From: Victivallis sp. Marseille-Q1083
Lineage (GTDB): Bacteria > Verrucomicrobiota > Lentisphaeria > Victivallales > Victivallaceae
Length of the DNA: 64,000 nt
Reading direction: 5' to 3'
NCBI RefSeq assembly: GCF_903645315.1
Contig: NZ_CAHJXL010000002.1
Location: 873,892-937,891, forward strand
Below the pieces are notes generated by a model. That model had not been told where the DNA came from. It searched no databases and saw nothing but the letters and a program-made list of their open reading frames with translations. The position numbers and the translations under genes are program-made. Each line of letters begins with the position of its first letter. Position 1 is the stretch's first letter. Shown here piece by piece: positions 1 through 8,216 of this stretch.

Positions 1-466
1 CGACCGCCAATGCCCTGGCGATCAGAATCCGCTGCCGCTGACCGCCGGACAGGGCCGAAAAATTTTTATCCGCCACGTCGGCCAATTCCATTTCTTCCAG
101 CAGCAGCCGTGCTTTCCGGCGCTGGCCGGAAGCGGGAAATCCCAGCGTGCGGCAACTCCATTGTCCCATCATCACCACTTCCTGTGCCGTCACCGGAAAA
201 GCGTCGTCGAGCTGAAACCGCTGCGGGACATAACCGATGCGCTGGCGGGCCTTTTCCGGCGTTTCGCCGAAAATACGGATTGTCCCCCGATCCGGCTGCA
301 AAACTCCGAGCAGCAGCGCCAGCAACGTGCTTTTGCCGCCGCCGTTCGGCCCGATGATGCAGCCGGCATCGCCCTTTTTTACGGACAGATTGACTTCCTG
401 CAACACTTGCGGCCCGTCCGGATAAGCAAAATTTACCGCGTGGAGTTCGACAACCGGTTCACTCAT
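1..466 (-). CDS. Zinc/manganese ABC transporter ATP-binding protein, partial (3' end outside window)
   Basis: ATPase subunit of a metal-uptake ABC transporter, expected on the cytoplasmic face of the inner membrane. The reverse strand from ATG at 466 reads MSEPVVELHAVNFAYPDGP, then Walker A GPNGGGKST, the Q-loop region IGYVPQR and the signature LSGGQRQRILIARALAV, where the window ends before Walker B. The start overlaps the stop of the zinc-binding lipoprotein by 8 bases (ATGAGTGA), so translation is probably coupled. The neighbouring ZnuA-like protein suggests zinc, but manganese transporters (MntB/SitB type) look similar. The membrane permease would be expected further left, outside the window. 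Confidence 0.9.
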   Translation of the reverse strand, partial: MSEPVVELHAVNFAYPDGPQVLQEVNLSVKKGDAGCIIGPNGGGKSTLLALLLGVLQPDRGTIRIFGETPEKARQRIGYVPQRFQLDDAFPVTAQEVVMMGQWSCRTLGFPASGQRRKARLLLEEMELADVADKNFSALSGGQRQRILIARALAV

Positions 467-1385
467 CGTGCGATTCTTTCTGGAATTCTTCCGCAAACGC
501 CAGCGCCAGTTGATGGAAATTGTCCAATATATTTTCCGCCAGCGGATCGAGAACCACCACTTTGCACTGCAAAGCCGCGGCCACATTGTCGACCAGGGTG
601 GAATTGGTTTGCGGCTGGCTGAATAAAATGCCTGCGCCGCTCAGGGCCTGTTCCTTTTTCAATTCGCTCAACTGTTTGGCGGTCGGCGGTTTCCCGTCGT
701 ATTCGATCGCTTTCTGGCGCAGCTGGAATTCGTGGGCGAAATAGCCGTAAGCCGGATGATAGACCAGAAAGGTCCGGCCGGCAAACGGTGCCAGCTGCTC
801 GGCCAGGATTTTTTTAGCGTCCTGGAGGTCTGCGTCGAGTGCGGCCAGATTTTGCCGGTAAAGATCAGCGTGGTCCGGATCGAACTGTTCATAGCGCGCC
901 GCCATCGCCCGGGCCATCGCCCGGCAATTGTCGATCGACAGCCAGATATGCTGGTCGAACAAGTCTTCCTCCCCGGGCAACGAAACTTCCGCGTCATCAT
1001 GGTGATGGCCGCCTTCGGTTTCCGCCAGGGAAAGTTTGGTCACTTCGCCGGTGATGTCGCAAATGCGGCTGGTGTCGCCGGACAGCGCTTTGTCCAATAC
1101 CGCCTTTTCCAGCGGCAGGCCGATTTTAAAGTAGAGGTCAACGTGCTGCAGCGCTTTGATTTCAGTCGGAGACGGCGAATATTCATGGGCGCTGCGGCCG
1201 GGCGGGATCAGCGTTCTAGCTTCGACCCGCTCCCCGCCGATGCGCTGCGCCAGATAACCGACCGGCGCCACACCGGTAAAGACTTGAATTTTACCGGCCG
1301 GATTTTTCTCTGACTCGGAGCACCCGGCCAACAGAACGCTGCCGAGCAGCAGCCACAACCAAACGAGTTTCCCGGTCGACATCAT
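459..1385 (-). CDS. znuA: Zinc ABC transporter substrate-binding lipoprotein (ZnuA-like)
   Basis: Periplasmic metal-binding component (cluster A-I family). A short signal sequence ends in the lipobox LLAGC, so it should be a lipoprotein. Candidate metal ligands are His in SAHEYSP, His in DQHIWLS, His in VYHPAYGYF and Asp in VVLDPL, the pattern expected for ZnuA. A short His/Asp loop (GGHHHDD), typical of zinc binders, lies in the middle. ATG at 1385 is preferred over TTG at 1391 because AAGGTG lies 8 bases upstream of the ATG but only 2 before the TTG. The gene begins 2 bases after the protease stop and runs into the ATPase gene. About 308 residues, a normal length. Confidence 0.88.
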   Translation of the reverse strand: MMSTGKLVWLWLLLGSVLLAGCSESEKNPAGKIQVFTGVAPVGYLAQRIGGERVEARTLIPPGRSAHEYSPSPTEIKALQHVDLYFKIGLPLEKAVLDKALSGDTSRICDITGEVTKLSLAETEGGHHHDDAEVSLPGEEDLFDQHIWLSIDNCRAMARAMAARYEQFDPDHADLYRQNLAALDADLQDAKKILAEQLAPFAGRTFLVYHPAYGYFAHEFQLRQKAIEYDGKPPTAKQLSELKKEQALSGAGILFSQPQTNSTLVDNVAAALQCKVVVLDPLAENILDNFHQLALAFAEEFQKESHDE

Positions 1386-1387
1386 TT

Positions 1388-2737
1388 TCAATTCACCTTG
1401 AATACGGTATTTTTCTTACTGAGAAAATAACGGCCGTCCTGTTGCGACACTTGCAGCAGCCCCGCCGGAACTTCCTGGCCGTAACGATAATTGCGCAATA
1501 CCCGAATCAGGTCTTCCGGCGTATTGATGGAGATATCACCCAGTTGCAGCAGCAGATCGCCGCGTTCCGCATTCGTTCCGACGCCGGGTGAAAGATTGCT
1601 GATCAGCAAACCGCCGCGAAACGGATAATTCAGCGCCTGGGCCAGATCGGCGTTCAGGATCTGCAGTCCGATGCCCAGCTTGAGTTCCGCCGCTTTCTGC
1701 CAGTCGCCCGCTTCCAGTTCGACCGCCCTGAGCTGATATTTGCCGGTGTCGGTTTCCAGCGAGATCACCGTATCCGGCTGCACTTTCCACAACATGCGTG
1801 ACAGGTTGATCAAGTTATCGACCGGCTGGCCGTTGACGCTCTTGAGGATCATGTCGGTCTTCAAGCCGGCCCGGGCGGCCGGGGAATCCGGCAGGACTTC
1901 CTGCAGGTAGAAACTCAACGAGCCGTCCGGCAGCCGCCGGACACCGGGAACGATTCCCAGCGAAACATCGCGAAACCGCTCCGGAATCAGCCATTTGCCC
2001 AGCACGTTCTGAACCCGTTGCAGCGGGATGGCGAAACTGATGCCCTGCGTTCCTTTCAAAATCGAAGTGTTGATGCCGATCATTTCTCCGTTGATGTTGA
2101 TCAGCGGGCCGCCGGAGTTGCCGGGGTGGATGGTCGCGTCGGTCTGCAGGACATCGCTGAAGACGATTTTATTGCGATAAGTCAATTTGCGGCCGATGGC
2201 GCTCAGCACTCCGCAGGCGATGCTGCTGCCCAATCCGTAGGGATTGCCGACGATGATGACGTTTTCGCCCAGCAGCAGATCGCCCGGCTGGCCCATTTCG
2301 ATCGGCTTCCAGTGATTGCCGCCGTCGCCGACCAGCCGCAGCAGCGCCAGATCGTTCAACTTGTCGATCGCGACCACTTCCGCCAGATAACGCTCCACAT
2401 CGTTGAAAGTGACCCGGATGCGGACGGCCCGGTCGACGACGTGCGCATTGGTCAGGATCAGCCCGGAGGCGTCGATGACGCTGCCGCTGCCCAGGGAATA
2501 ACTCCGCTGGCGTCCCATCATCACCGTTTCCGGTGCGAACTCGTACCATTGGTCCGGATCGCTGTCGTCGAGAATTTTTTCGGTACTCAAGTTGACCACT
2601 GAGGGCATCACCTCGGCGACGGCCAGTACCGTCGGGGAAATGCGATTGGCCCGTTCGGTCGTATCCGAACGGTTATCGGCGGCCGATGCCATGCCGCTCC
2701 ACAACAGTAACATGCAGTAAAAAAATCGCCTCTTCAT
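1388..2737 (-). CDS. Periplasmic serine protease of the HtrA/Deg family with two PDZ domains
   Basis: Envelope quality-control protease. The signal peptide ends near ASA-AD (about residue 20). The trypsin-like domain shows the catalytic triad: His99 in LTNAHVVD, Asp129 in KLNDLALL and Ser208 in HPGNSGGPL. PDZ1 follows at about 255-345 (DSPAARAGL) and a shorter PDZ2-like segment runs to the C-terminus (ERGDLLLQLGD). An AAAGAGG ribosome site precedes the ATG. It is the first gene of the minus-strand operon with the zinc transporter. 449 residues, close to DegP/DegQ length; which paralogue it is cannot be decided. Confidence 0.92.
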   Translation of the reverse strand: MKRRFFYCMLLLWSGMASAADNRSDTTERANRISPTVLAVAEVMPSVVNLSTEKILDDSDPDQWYEFAPETVMMGRQRSYSLGSGSVIDASGLILTNAHVVDRAVRIRVTFNDVERYLAEVVAIDKLNDLALLRLVGDGGNHWKPIEMGQPGDLLLGENVIIVGNPYGLGSSIACGVLSAIGRKLTYRNKIVFSDVLQTDATIHPGNSGGPLININGEMIGINTSILKGTQGISFAIPLQRVQNVLGKWLIPERFRDVSLGIVPGVRRLPDGSLSFYLQEVLPDSPAARAGLKTDMILKSVNGQPVDNLINLSRMLWKVQPDTVISLETDTGKYQLRAVELEAGDWQKAAELKLGIGLQILNADLAQALNYPFRGGLLISNLSPGVGTNAERGDLLLQLGDISINTPEDLIRVLRNYRYGQEVPAGLLQVSQQDGRYFLSKKNTVFKVN

Positions 2738-2773
2738 ATTTGCCTCTTTGCTGGTAATTCTCTCCTCTACCCC

Positions 2774-2802
2774 AAAATACGCTTTCGATCGCCGAATGTC
2801 AA
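2774..2802 (-). promoter_or_regulatory. Sigma-70-type promoter of the htrA-znuA-znuC operon
   Basis: On the minus strand a perfect -35 TTGACA (2802-2797) is followed by a 17-base spacer and -10 TATTTT (2779-2774), about 36 bases before the htrA start codon. It lies between htrA and the stop of the MFS gene. Confidence 0.7.
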
Positions 2803-2803
2803 A

Positions 2804-3994
2804 CTACTTCAAACGCGCATTGGCAAATTTTCCCGCTTTCAGATACTGTTTCATCAGGCCGTACAGAATGCCGCTTGCCGCCAATACCACGGCGGCGGCC
2901 AAATAAAACGGCCAGTCCCGGCTGCCGCCGGAGGCCAGAAGGCCGCCGAGCAGCGGGGCCAGAACGCCGACGGCGCCGACCAGCACTTCGTTGACAACCA
3001 CATAGCCGGCGCTTTTCGAGGGATGAACCAGGGAATGAAATACCAGATAATAATAGAATGTTCCCGAATAGATGCCGTAACAAACAGCGGCGACGCAGAG
3101 CGGCAGCAGCCGCTCGCCGCCGGCAAACAACAGCAGGCCGGCCAGCCCCAGCAGCGAAGCGCCTAAAATCGGTTTCTGTCGGTACATCCAGTAACGGCTC
3201 TTCCATAACGCCAGCGCGGTGAAGCCCTGGGTGTAAAAGACCAATGCCATGACCCAACTGGTCCTGGCGGTGTCCCACTGCATGACCGCCGCCTTATAGG
3301 GGAAATTGGCCCGCAGGATTGTCGAGGAAATGACGCCGCCGAGCAGCACGATCCAGCCCAGCCAGACCAGATCGGGCTGACCGGAATAATCGACCGATGA
3401 TTCTTCGGCCGAACCCGCCGCCGGCTGTGCCGCCAGCTTGCCGGAACGATGATCCAGAATGAAGGTGATCAGAGAAATGAGAATGCCGACCAGCGCGGTG
3501 AGCCAGTAGCAATATTTCCAGCCGTCCTGCGGCGCCCAGAGTCCCCAGAGCAGCATGACGGCAAACGGACCGCTGGCAAAGCCGCAACTCCAGGAGAAAG
3601 TGTACATTGCCGTCGCTCTGGCGACCCCGGACGCGGCATTGTTTTCCAGCCGTTTCATGAAAACTTGAACCGGTCCGGCAAAAAAGCCGCTGCCGACTCC
3701 GGTCAGGACAATCCAGAAAAATTGCAGATACAGTCCGTCGAAATAGATCAAACCGACGGCGGTCAATGCAACCAGGATTCCCGAACCCATCACCAGCCGG
3801 GCGGCGTTCTGCTCGTTGAGAATCCTGCCCAGCGCGCCGATTGTCAACGCATAAACCAGCGACCAGGTAACCAGAGTGGCCGCTACGGCCACCGCGCCCG
3901 CTCCGGCGGTGGCCAGGCGCAACGGCGTGATCAGCAGGACGACACCGATCACCATATTCATCAACATCGGCAGCAAGCCGGCAATTATTTTCAT
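2804..3994 (-). CDS. Major facilitator superfamily permease
   Basis: Inner-membrane transporter of 396 residues with about 12 hydrophobic helices; substrate unknown. Membrane segments are obvious from the N-terminus (MLMNMVIGVVLLITPLRLAT) to the C-terminal half (WLGWIVLLGGVISSTILRA). A charged loop near residues 185-205 separates the two six-helix halves, as usual in MFS proteins. Upstream GGGGGAAA serves the ATG at 3994. The gene is followed directly by the htrA promoter and seems to be a single transcription unit. Sugar, nucleoside or drug transport are all possible. Confidence 0.8.
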   Translation of the reverse strand: MKIIAGLLPMLMNMVIGVVLLITPLRLATAGAGAVAVAATLVTWSLVYALTIGALGRILNEQNAARLVMGSGILVALTAVGLIYFDGLYLQFFWIVLTGVGSGFFAGPVQVFMKRLENNAASGVARATAMYTFSWSCGFASGPFAVMLLWGLWAPQDGWKYCYWLTALVGILISLITFILDHRSGKLAAQPAAGSAEESSVDYSGQPDLVWLGWIVLLGGVISSTILRANFPYKAAVMQWDTARTSWVMALVFYTQGFTALALWKSRYWMYRQKPILGASLLGLAGLLLFAGGERLLPLCVAAVCYGIYSGTFYYYLVFHSLVHPSKSAGYVVVNEVLVGAVGVLAPLLGGLLASGGSRDWPFYLAAAVVLAASGILYGLMKQYLKAGKFANARLK

Positions 3995-4310
3995 CTTAGT
4001 GGTTTCCCCCGCGTATTTGGTAATGAAATTGATAATTTACAATTGGATTGTCAGACTTGCAAGTATTTCCCGAAAGAATCCGGAACAATGGCGGTCCATG
4101 CTCGGAGGCAGTGAAGCCTTTGCCGGTAAAAGCCGGATTTCCAGCGCCGTTCGGCATGGGAGAACCGGTAAAAAATTCCAAATTAGTTACGGTCTGCCGC
4201 ATCATTGCAACAATAAAAAAATGATTGTCGGCGTTTCTATGCACAGATGTGTTCCCCAAATGATGATGTTGACAGGAAGTGCCTCATCGGGTTAAACAAG
4301 GAGGAGACCT
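3995..4310. other. Intergenic gap between divergent MFS and repeat-protein genes
   Basis: About 316 bases without a convincing gene. A minus-strand 87-codon ORF (3996-4259) lacks family features and a ribosome site. The plus-strand end carries a strong ribosome site, AAGGAGGA at 4298-4305, for the repeat protein. A TTGACA at 4269 with TTAAAC 17 bases later would put the transcription start inside that ribosome site, so it is probably not the promoter. No riboswitch was recognised. Confidence 0.5.
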
Positions 4311-5300
4311 ATGACAAAACGATGGACTTTCGCTTTTCTGATGATGGCCGCTTTGGCGGCCGGAACGACGTTGTCGGCGGCCGAGGAAGCTGACGGCAAT
4401 ACCGGCGAGACGGTTCGCTCCCGGCGGAATGAGGCGGGAGATGTTACCGGAGAATGGGCGGCGCTGCAGGCTGCTTTGAAGGAAAAATATCCGGAAAAGT
4501 TCGCTGAAATTGAGAAGTTGCAGAATACCAACTTATTTGCCGCGTTGGAGGCGATGCGGTCTCTGGCGGAAAGTTCCGGTATGGAACTGCCGAGAATGAT
4601 GCCGCCCGGCCGGGGAGAGCGCGGTCAACGGCGCGGCGGTCCCGGCGGCGACGGTATGAACTTCGGTCCCGGCATGATGCCGCCGGGAGGCAACATGGAA
4701 TTCGGCGGCCGGGGAGAACGCGGTCAACGGCGCGGCGGTCCCGGCGGCGCCGGCATGAGAGGGGGCCCCGGTATGGGGTTCGGTCCCGGCGGGATGGGCA
4801 TGGGCGGCAGTCCGCAACAACAGGTTGAAAATGAATTGAAGGAGCAATATCCGGAGGAATTTGCCGAAATTGAGGAATTGCGCCAGGAAGCGAACCGCAA
4901 ATTACAGGACCTGGCGGAAAAGGCCGGCGTGAAATTGCCGGTTTCCCCGCAGGACCGGATGCAGCAGATCATGGCGCTGCGGGAGCAATATCCGGAGGAA
5001 TTTGCCGAAATCGAGGAATTGCGCCGGAGCAATCCGCGGGCGGCGATGGAAAAAATGACGGAATTGGCGTCCAAGGAAGGAATCGATTTGTCGTTTGGCC
5101 GCAATCGCGGCAGTGCCGGCAATTCCAGCCGGGAAGGGACGACGCCCCGCAATAATCAAGCGGCGCAGTTGCGCCGGAAGCTGCTGGAACAGTATCCGGA
5201 CAAGATGGCCGAGATCGACGCATTGCGCAAAACCGATGCGGCGGCGGCCCGCAAGCAATTGCAGGAGTTGATCAAGCAGTACGAAGAAGACAATCAGTGA
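4311..5300 (+). CDS. Secreted protein with four YPEEFAEIEEL repeats and a Gly/Met/Pro/Arg-rich segment
   Basis: No known family was recognised. The signal peptide ends near LSAAEE (about residue 23). Four helical units of about 38 residues share the core QYPEEFAEIEEL: they start near residues 55 (KYPEKFAEIEKL), 175, 222 and 290 (QYPDKMAEIDAL). Between units 1 and 2 lies a segment (about 95-168) rich in Gly, Met, Pro and Arg with two copies of GGRGERGQRRGGPGG-like sequence. The ATG at 4311 follows AAGGAGGA closely. The gene precedes the type II secretion operon, separated only by a hairpin. The GspC-like protein of that operon has a similar Gly/Met/Pro segment, which hints at a partnership. 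This link is inference. Confidence 0.75.
   Translation: MTKRWTFAFLMMAALAAGTTLSAAEEADGNTGETVRSRRNEAGDVTGEWAALQAALKEKYPEKFAEIEKLQNTNLFAALEAMRSLAESSGMELPRMMPPGRGERGQRRGGPGGDGMNFGPGMMPPGGNMEFGGRGERGQRRGGPGGAGMRGGPGMGFGPGGMGMGGSPQQQVENELKEQYPEEFAEIEELRQEANRKLQDLAEKAGVKLPVSPQDRMQQIMALREQYPEEFAEIEELRRSNPRAAMEKMTELASKEGIDLSFGRNRGSAGNSSREGTTPRNNQAAQLRRKLLEQYPDKMAEIDALRKTDAAAARKQLQELIKQYEEDNQ
4607..4749 (+). repeat. 44-bp direct repeat pair inside the repeat-protein gene (Gly/Arg-rich part)
   Basis: Copies at 4607-4650 and 4706-4749 differ at one base (gagagc versus gagaac) and are 99 bases apart, so they are in frame. They encode RGERGQRRGGPGG twice. The near identity points to recent tandem duplication. 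Confidence 0.85.
4841..5025 (+). repeat. 44-bp direct repeat pair encoding EQYPEEFAEIEELR
   Basis: Copies at 4841-4884 and 4982-5025 differ at one base (aaatt versus aaatc) and are 141 bases (47 codons) apart. They encode the cores of helical units 2 and 3 of the secreted repeat protein. Confidence 0.85.
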
Positions 5301-5311
5301 ACACATCATTG

Positions 5312-5343
5312 CTCTGCCGCGCCCGAAACCGGGCGCGGCAGAG
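5312..5343 (+). terminator. Strong hairpin after the repeat-protein gene
   Basis: A perfect 14-bp stem (CTCTGCCGCGCCCG paired with its complement) with an AAAC loop begins 11 bases after the stop. A T-run follows only about 12 bases later (5355-5359). It may be a leaky terminator or an mRNA-stabilising hairpin that lowers expression of the downstream secretion genes. Confidence 0.6.
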
Positions 5344-5379
5344 AATCCCGAATGTTTTTCGATCGGAAGATAAAGAATT

Positions 5380-6591
5380 ATGAGATTTACAACCAACCGT
5401 GAATACAATATCCTGATTTTTGACGCGACGACGCTCAAGGGATGTCATTTTCGCCGCCGCGGCAGTCAGTGGAAAGTGGATCGTTACGGCTGTGTTGCGA
5501 TTGATTCGAACAATCCGGCCACCGCCTGGAAGTCATTGCTGAAAACGCTGGGCGGCGGGGCGGAGTGCATGTTGATTGTCGGAGGCGCCCTGGAAGGCGG
5601 TACTTTCTTTCAATGTACGACGCTGGAGCTGCCGCTGAAATCATTGAAAGATGCCCTGGAATTTGAACTGCCGCAATACCTGCTGCAGGTACCGGAGGAT
5701 TGTCGGCTGCAGTTCACCGTGCAGTCGGCGGCGGACGGCAATTGCCGGGTGAATGTCTATGCGTTTCCAGCGGCCGCTTTGCATCAGCTCGCCGCAGTAT
5801 TGACCCAGAGTCACTGCCGGGCGGACGAATTCATCTACCCGCTGCTGGCATTGGACGAAGAGTCGGAAGCGGAAGCGGTTTTTCTGCCGGAAGTCGAACC
5901 GGATTATTATTTTCAGCGGGGAACCTGGCACCGCAAAAGCGAGCAGAAGATGGTTGACTACCGGAACCGAAAACATTTCATACTGCCGGACGATGGTGTT
6001 TTTGAGCTGCAGTGTTACCGCAGTTGCCTGTTTCTGGCCGAGCTGGTTTTGGGGGAACGGTTCAAAAGTCAGCAGGCCGGAATCCGGAGCTTGCCGAAAT
6101 CGTTGCGGCCGCGCCGTTATCGGGCGCAGTTGCGCTTGACGGCGCTGTTGGTGATTTTGTTGTTCGGCAATTTCCTCTGGGGCAAATGGCAGAATTATGC
6201 GAAATGGCGGAGCGAGTATCGCCAGTTGACATCCGAAACGGCCGGCCTGGTCCAGAAAACTGACGTTCTGCAAAGCCGGCTGCGCGGTATGGATAAGGAA
6301 CTGAAAGAGTTGACCAGAGTGGTCGATTTGAAAGCCGGCGAACTGGAAGTGGTGGATAAACTGGCGGCGTTGAGTACGGTGCTGCCGTCGGATATGATGG
6401 TCTCCGGTTTGCGCTGGAGTGAAAAAAGTCTTGAGCTGCAATTGCAGACGGAAGCGGAAAATCCCGATTTGGCGGCGATCCTGCGTCCGTTGACCTTCTG
6501 GCGCATCGAACAATTGCAGCAGCGGCGCATCAACGATTCGGTCATTGCGGTGACGCTGAGCCTGGCACCGGTGGAGGCGGTCAAACCATGA
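5380..6591 (+). CDS. Type II secretion GspL-like protein (PilM-PilN-like fusion)
   Basis: Inner-membrane assembly-platform protein of the type II secretion/type IV pilus machine. Residues 1-240 resemble the actin-like PilM/GspL cytoplasmic domain (LELPLKSLKDALEFELPQYL is typical of the family). One transmembrane helix lies at about 251-268 (LRLTALLVILLFGNFLWG). A coiled coil (about 275-320) and a small PilN/GspL periplasmic domain (LPSDMMVSGLRW) follow. At 403 residues it matches GspL length. It is the first gene of the secretion operon and overlaps the next by ATGA. Family membership rests on domain order and context rather than on a sharp motif. Confidence 0.75.
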   Translation: MRFTTNREYNILIFDATTLKGCHFRRRGSQWKVDRYGCVAIDSNNPATAWKSLLKTLGGGAECMLIVGGALEGGTFFQCTTLELPLKSLKDALEFELPQYLLQVPEDCRLQFTVQSAADGNCRVNVYAFPAAALHQLAAVLTQSHCRADEFIYPLLALDEESEAEAVFLPEVEPDYYFQRGTWHRKSEQKMVDYRNRKHFILPDDGVFELQCYRSCLFLAELVLGERFKSQQAGIRSLPKSLRPRRYRAQLRLTALLVILLFGNFLWGKWQNYAKWRSEYRQLTSETAGLVQKTDVLQSRLRGMDKELKELTRVVDLKAGELEVVDKLAALSTVLPSDMMVSGLRWSEKSLELQLQTEAENPDLAAILRPLTFWRIEQLQQRRINDSVIAVTLSLAPVEAVKP

Positions 6592-7208
6592 GAAAAGGGA
6601 ATATGAAAATGTTTGCCGCCACTGATCGCGGCAAGCTGGCGCTGGCCGGAGGTGCCCTGCTGGTCAGTTGGCTGTTTCTGCTGTGGTATTTCAGCGGCGA
6701 CTTGGCCAAATTGTTTCCCGGCTCGGCCGGGTTGACGACCGCCAGGGAGGGGCGGCAGAAGGCGCAGGAGGCGTTTACCGTGCAGCAGACCAGAATGCGG
6801 GAAGCGGAGGCGCTGAAAAGACGCTATCTGCAGCAGTTGGAAACCTACTGGCAGACGGACCGGGACGGGGCGGTGGAGACCGTGATGCGCCAACTGGTCG
6901 GCACTGCGGCGCAACAGCAGGATTTGAAATTGAACAGTCTCGGAACGGTGCGGACTTCCCGGATCAACGCCGAACTGTATTATGCCGAATTGGATATTGC
7001 CGTGGTGGATTCGCTGGAAAAAATCGTCGGATTCCTGAAGGCATTGGAACAGACGGAGCCGCGGCTGGCCTGGCGGCGGCTGGACTTGCGGCTGGCCGGG
7101 CCGGGCGACACTGCGACGATGAATTTCAACGGTTCGCTTCGGGTGATCGGTTTCGACGGCAAGTTGCCGGAGAGCAAACGAAATGAAACAACCGGAGCGA
7201 AGCAATGA
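6588..7208 (+). CDS. GspM/PilO-like type II secretion protein
   Basis: Bitopic inner-membrane protein expected to pair with the GspL-like protein. One transmembrane helix near residues 20-37 (LALAGGALLVSWLFLLWYF) is followed by a coiled-coil stretch rich in Gln, Arg and Glu and a ferredoxin-like periplasmic domain. The order PilN-like then PilO-like fits both type IV pilus and type II secretion systems. ATG at 6588 overlaps the upstream stop (ATGA); in-frame ATGs at 6603 and 6609 behind AAAGGGA are plausible alternatives. It overlaps the next gene by ATGA. Confidence 0.7.
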   Translation: MRKGNMKMFAATDRGKLALAGGALLVSWLFLLWYFSGDLAKLFPGSAGLTTAREGRQKAQEAFTVQQTRMREAEALKRRYLQQLETYWQTDRDGAVETVMRQLVGTAAQQQDLKLNSLGTVRTSRINAELYYAELDIAVVDSLEKIVGFLKALEQTEPRLAWRRLDLRLAGPGDTATMNFNGSLRVIGFDGKLPESKRNETTGAKQ

Positions 7209-8176
7209 AAGTCGGTTTGATTATATTGAATCTTTTTCTGGTCTGTTATCTGTTGTGGAGCGTCGCGTCCAATGTCCGGCCGGCGGCGCCGGCGGTCGAA
7301 TATCAGCTGGTCAAACCGGACCCCGGCCGGAAGAGCGCCGCAAGCGCCAGGGGAACAAGCGGCAATCCGGATGCCTGGCGGGTGGATGCCGATAATATTG
7401 TCGGCAACAATATTTTCGATCCGGCGCGTTGTCCGAACGCGACCTTTGCCCGCGGCCGCGACAGCCGGGTCGAAATGACGCTGGTCGGCACCTTTCAAAT
7501 CGCTTCCTGCGTCGGTGCCGTGATCCTGCAGAAAAATGCCGAACGCAGCCGCGAGGGCTTCCCGTTCGGCGGTATGGGATTGATGGGTGGTCCGCCGGGA
7601 GGCGGGATGCCGGGTGGAATGCCTGGCGGCGGGATGCCGGGGATGCCCCCGGGAGGAATGCCGCCCGGCGGTCCGGGAATGATGGGCGGGGCGGCGGCCG
7701 GAAATCCTTCCCGCGGCAACAACGGCAGCCGGAGCCGCAATCGCGGCAACTTTCGCTCCCGCTTCGGAACTGCCCAGAATAACGGCCAGCCGGGCGGGGA
7801 AAGTGAAACGACCGCGCAGGTCTACAAACAGTATGTCCGGCTTGGCGAAACGATGGATAACGGCTATACGTTGTCGGAAGTGGAGCGCGACCGGGTGGTC
7901 CTGACCCGCGGCAGTGAGAAATTGGAACTGGAATTGGTGGAAGCGTCAAAAGGAGTTCAGCCGGCGACGGCGTCTTCCGGCGCCAGCAGCAACGCCAATC
8001 CGGTGCAGCAGTTGGAGCGGATGCAGCGGTTTCAGATGATGTCGCAATTTCGCATGATGCAGATGATGGAACGTTCGATGCGCAATCAAGGCGGCGGCAA
8101 CCAGACCGGCAATCGCGGCGGCAATCAGGGGAATGCCGGCGTCCCCGGCGGCCCTCCTGGCGGCGGCAGACGATAA
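7205..8176 (+). CDS. GspC/PilP-like type II secretion protein split by a Gly/Met/Pro-rich insert
   Basis: Probable link between the inner-membrane platform and the secretin. An N-terminal helix (residues 3-21) is followed by NNIFDPARC and MTLVGTFQIASCVGAVIL (about 68-108), and later by VRLGETMDNGYTLSEVERDR and VVLTRG (about 211-236). Together these give the GspC homology-region pattern. Between the two halves sits an insert of about 85 residues, including MPGGGMPGMPPGGMPPGG, and the C-terminus is rich in Met, Gln, Asn and Gly. Normal GspC proteins lack such an insert. The composition resembles the secreted repeat protein at 4311. It overlaps the previous gene by ATGA. Confidence 0.7.
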   Translation: MKVGLIILNLFLVCYLLWSVASNVRPAAPAVEYQLVKPDPGRKSAASARGTSGNPDAWRVDADNIVGNNIFDPARCPNATFARGRDSRVEMTLVGTFQIASCVGAVILQKNAERSREGFPFGGMGLMGGPPGGGMPGGMPGGGMPGMPPGGMPPGGPGMMGGAAAGNPSRGNNGSRSRNRGNFRSRFGTAQNNGQPGGESETTAQVYKQYVRLGETMDNGYTLSEVERDRVVLTRGSEKLELELVEASKGVQPATASSGASSNANPVQQLERMQRFQMMSQFRMMQMMERSMRNQGGGNQTGNRGGNQGNAGVPGGPPGGGRR

Positions 8177-8216
8177 CGGGAAGAAAACGATTTAATTCAT
8201 TCGGAAAAGATATGTC

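Noticed and set aside
4269-4297. TTGACA with TTAAAC 17 bases on, before the repeat-protein gene
   Set aside because: The transcription start would fall inside the ribosome site; likely chance.
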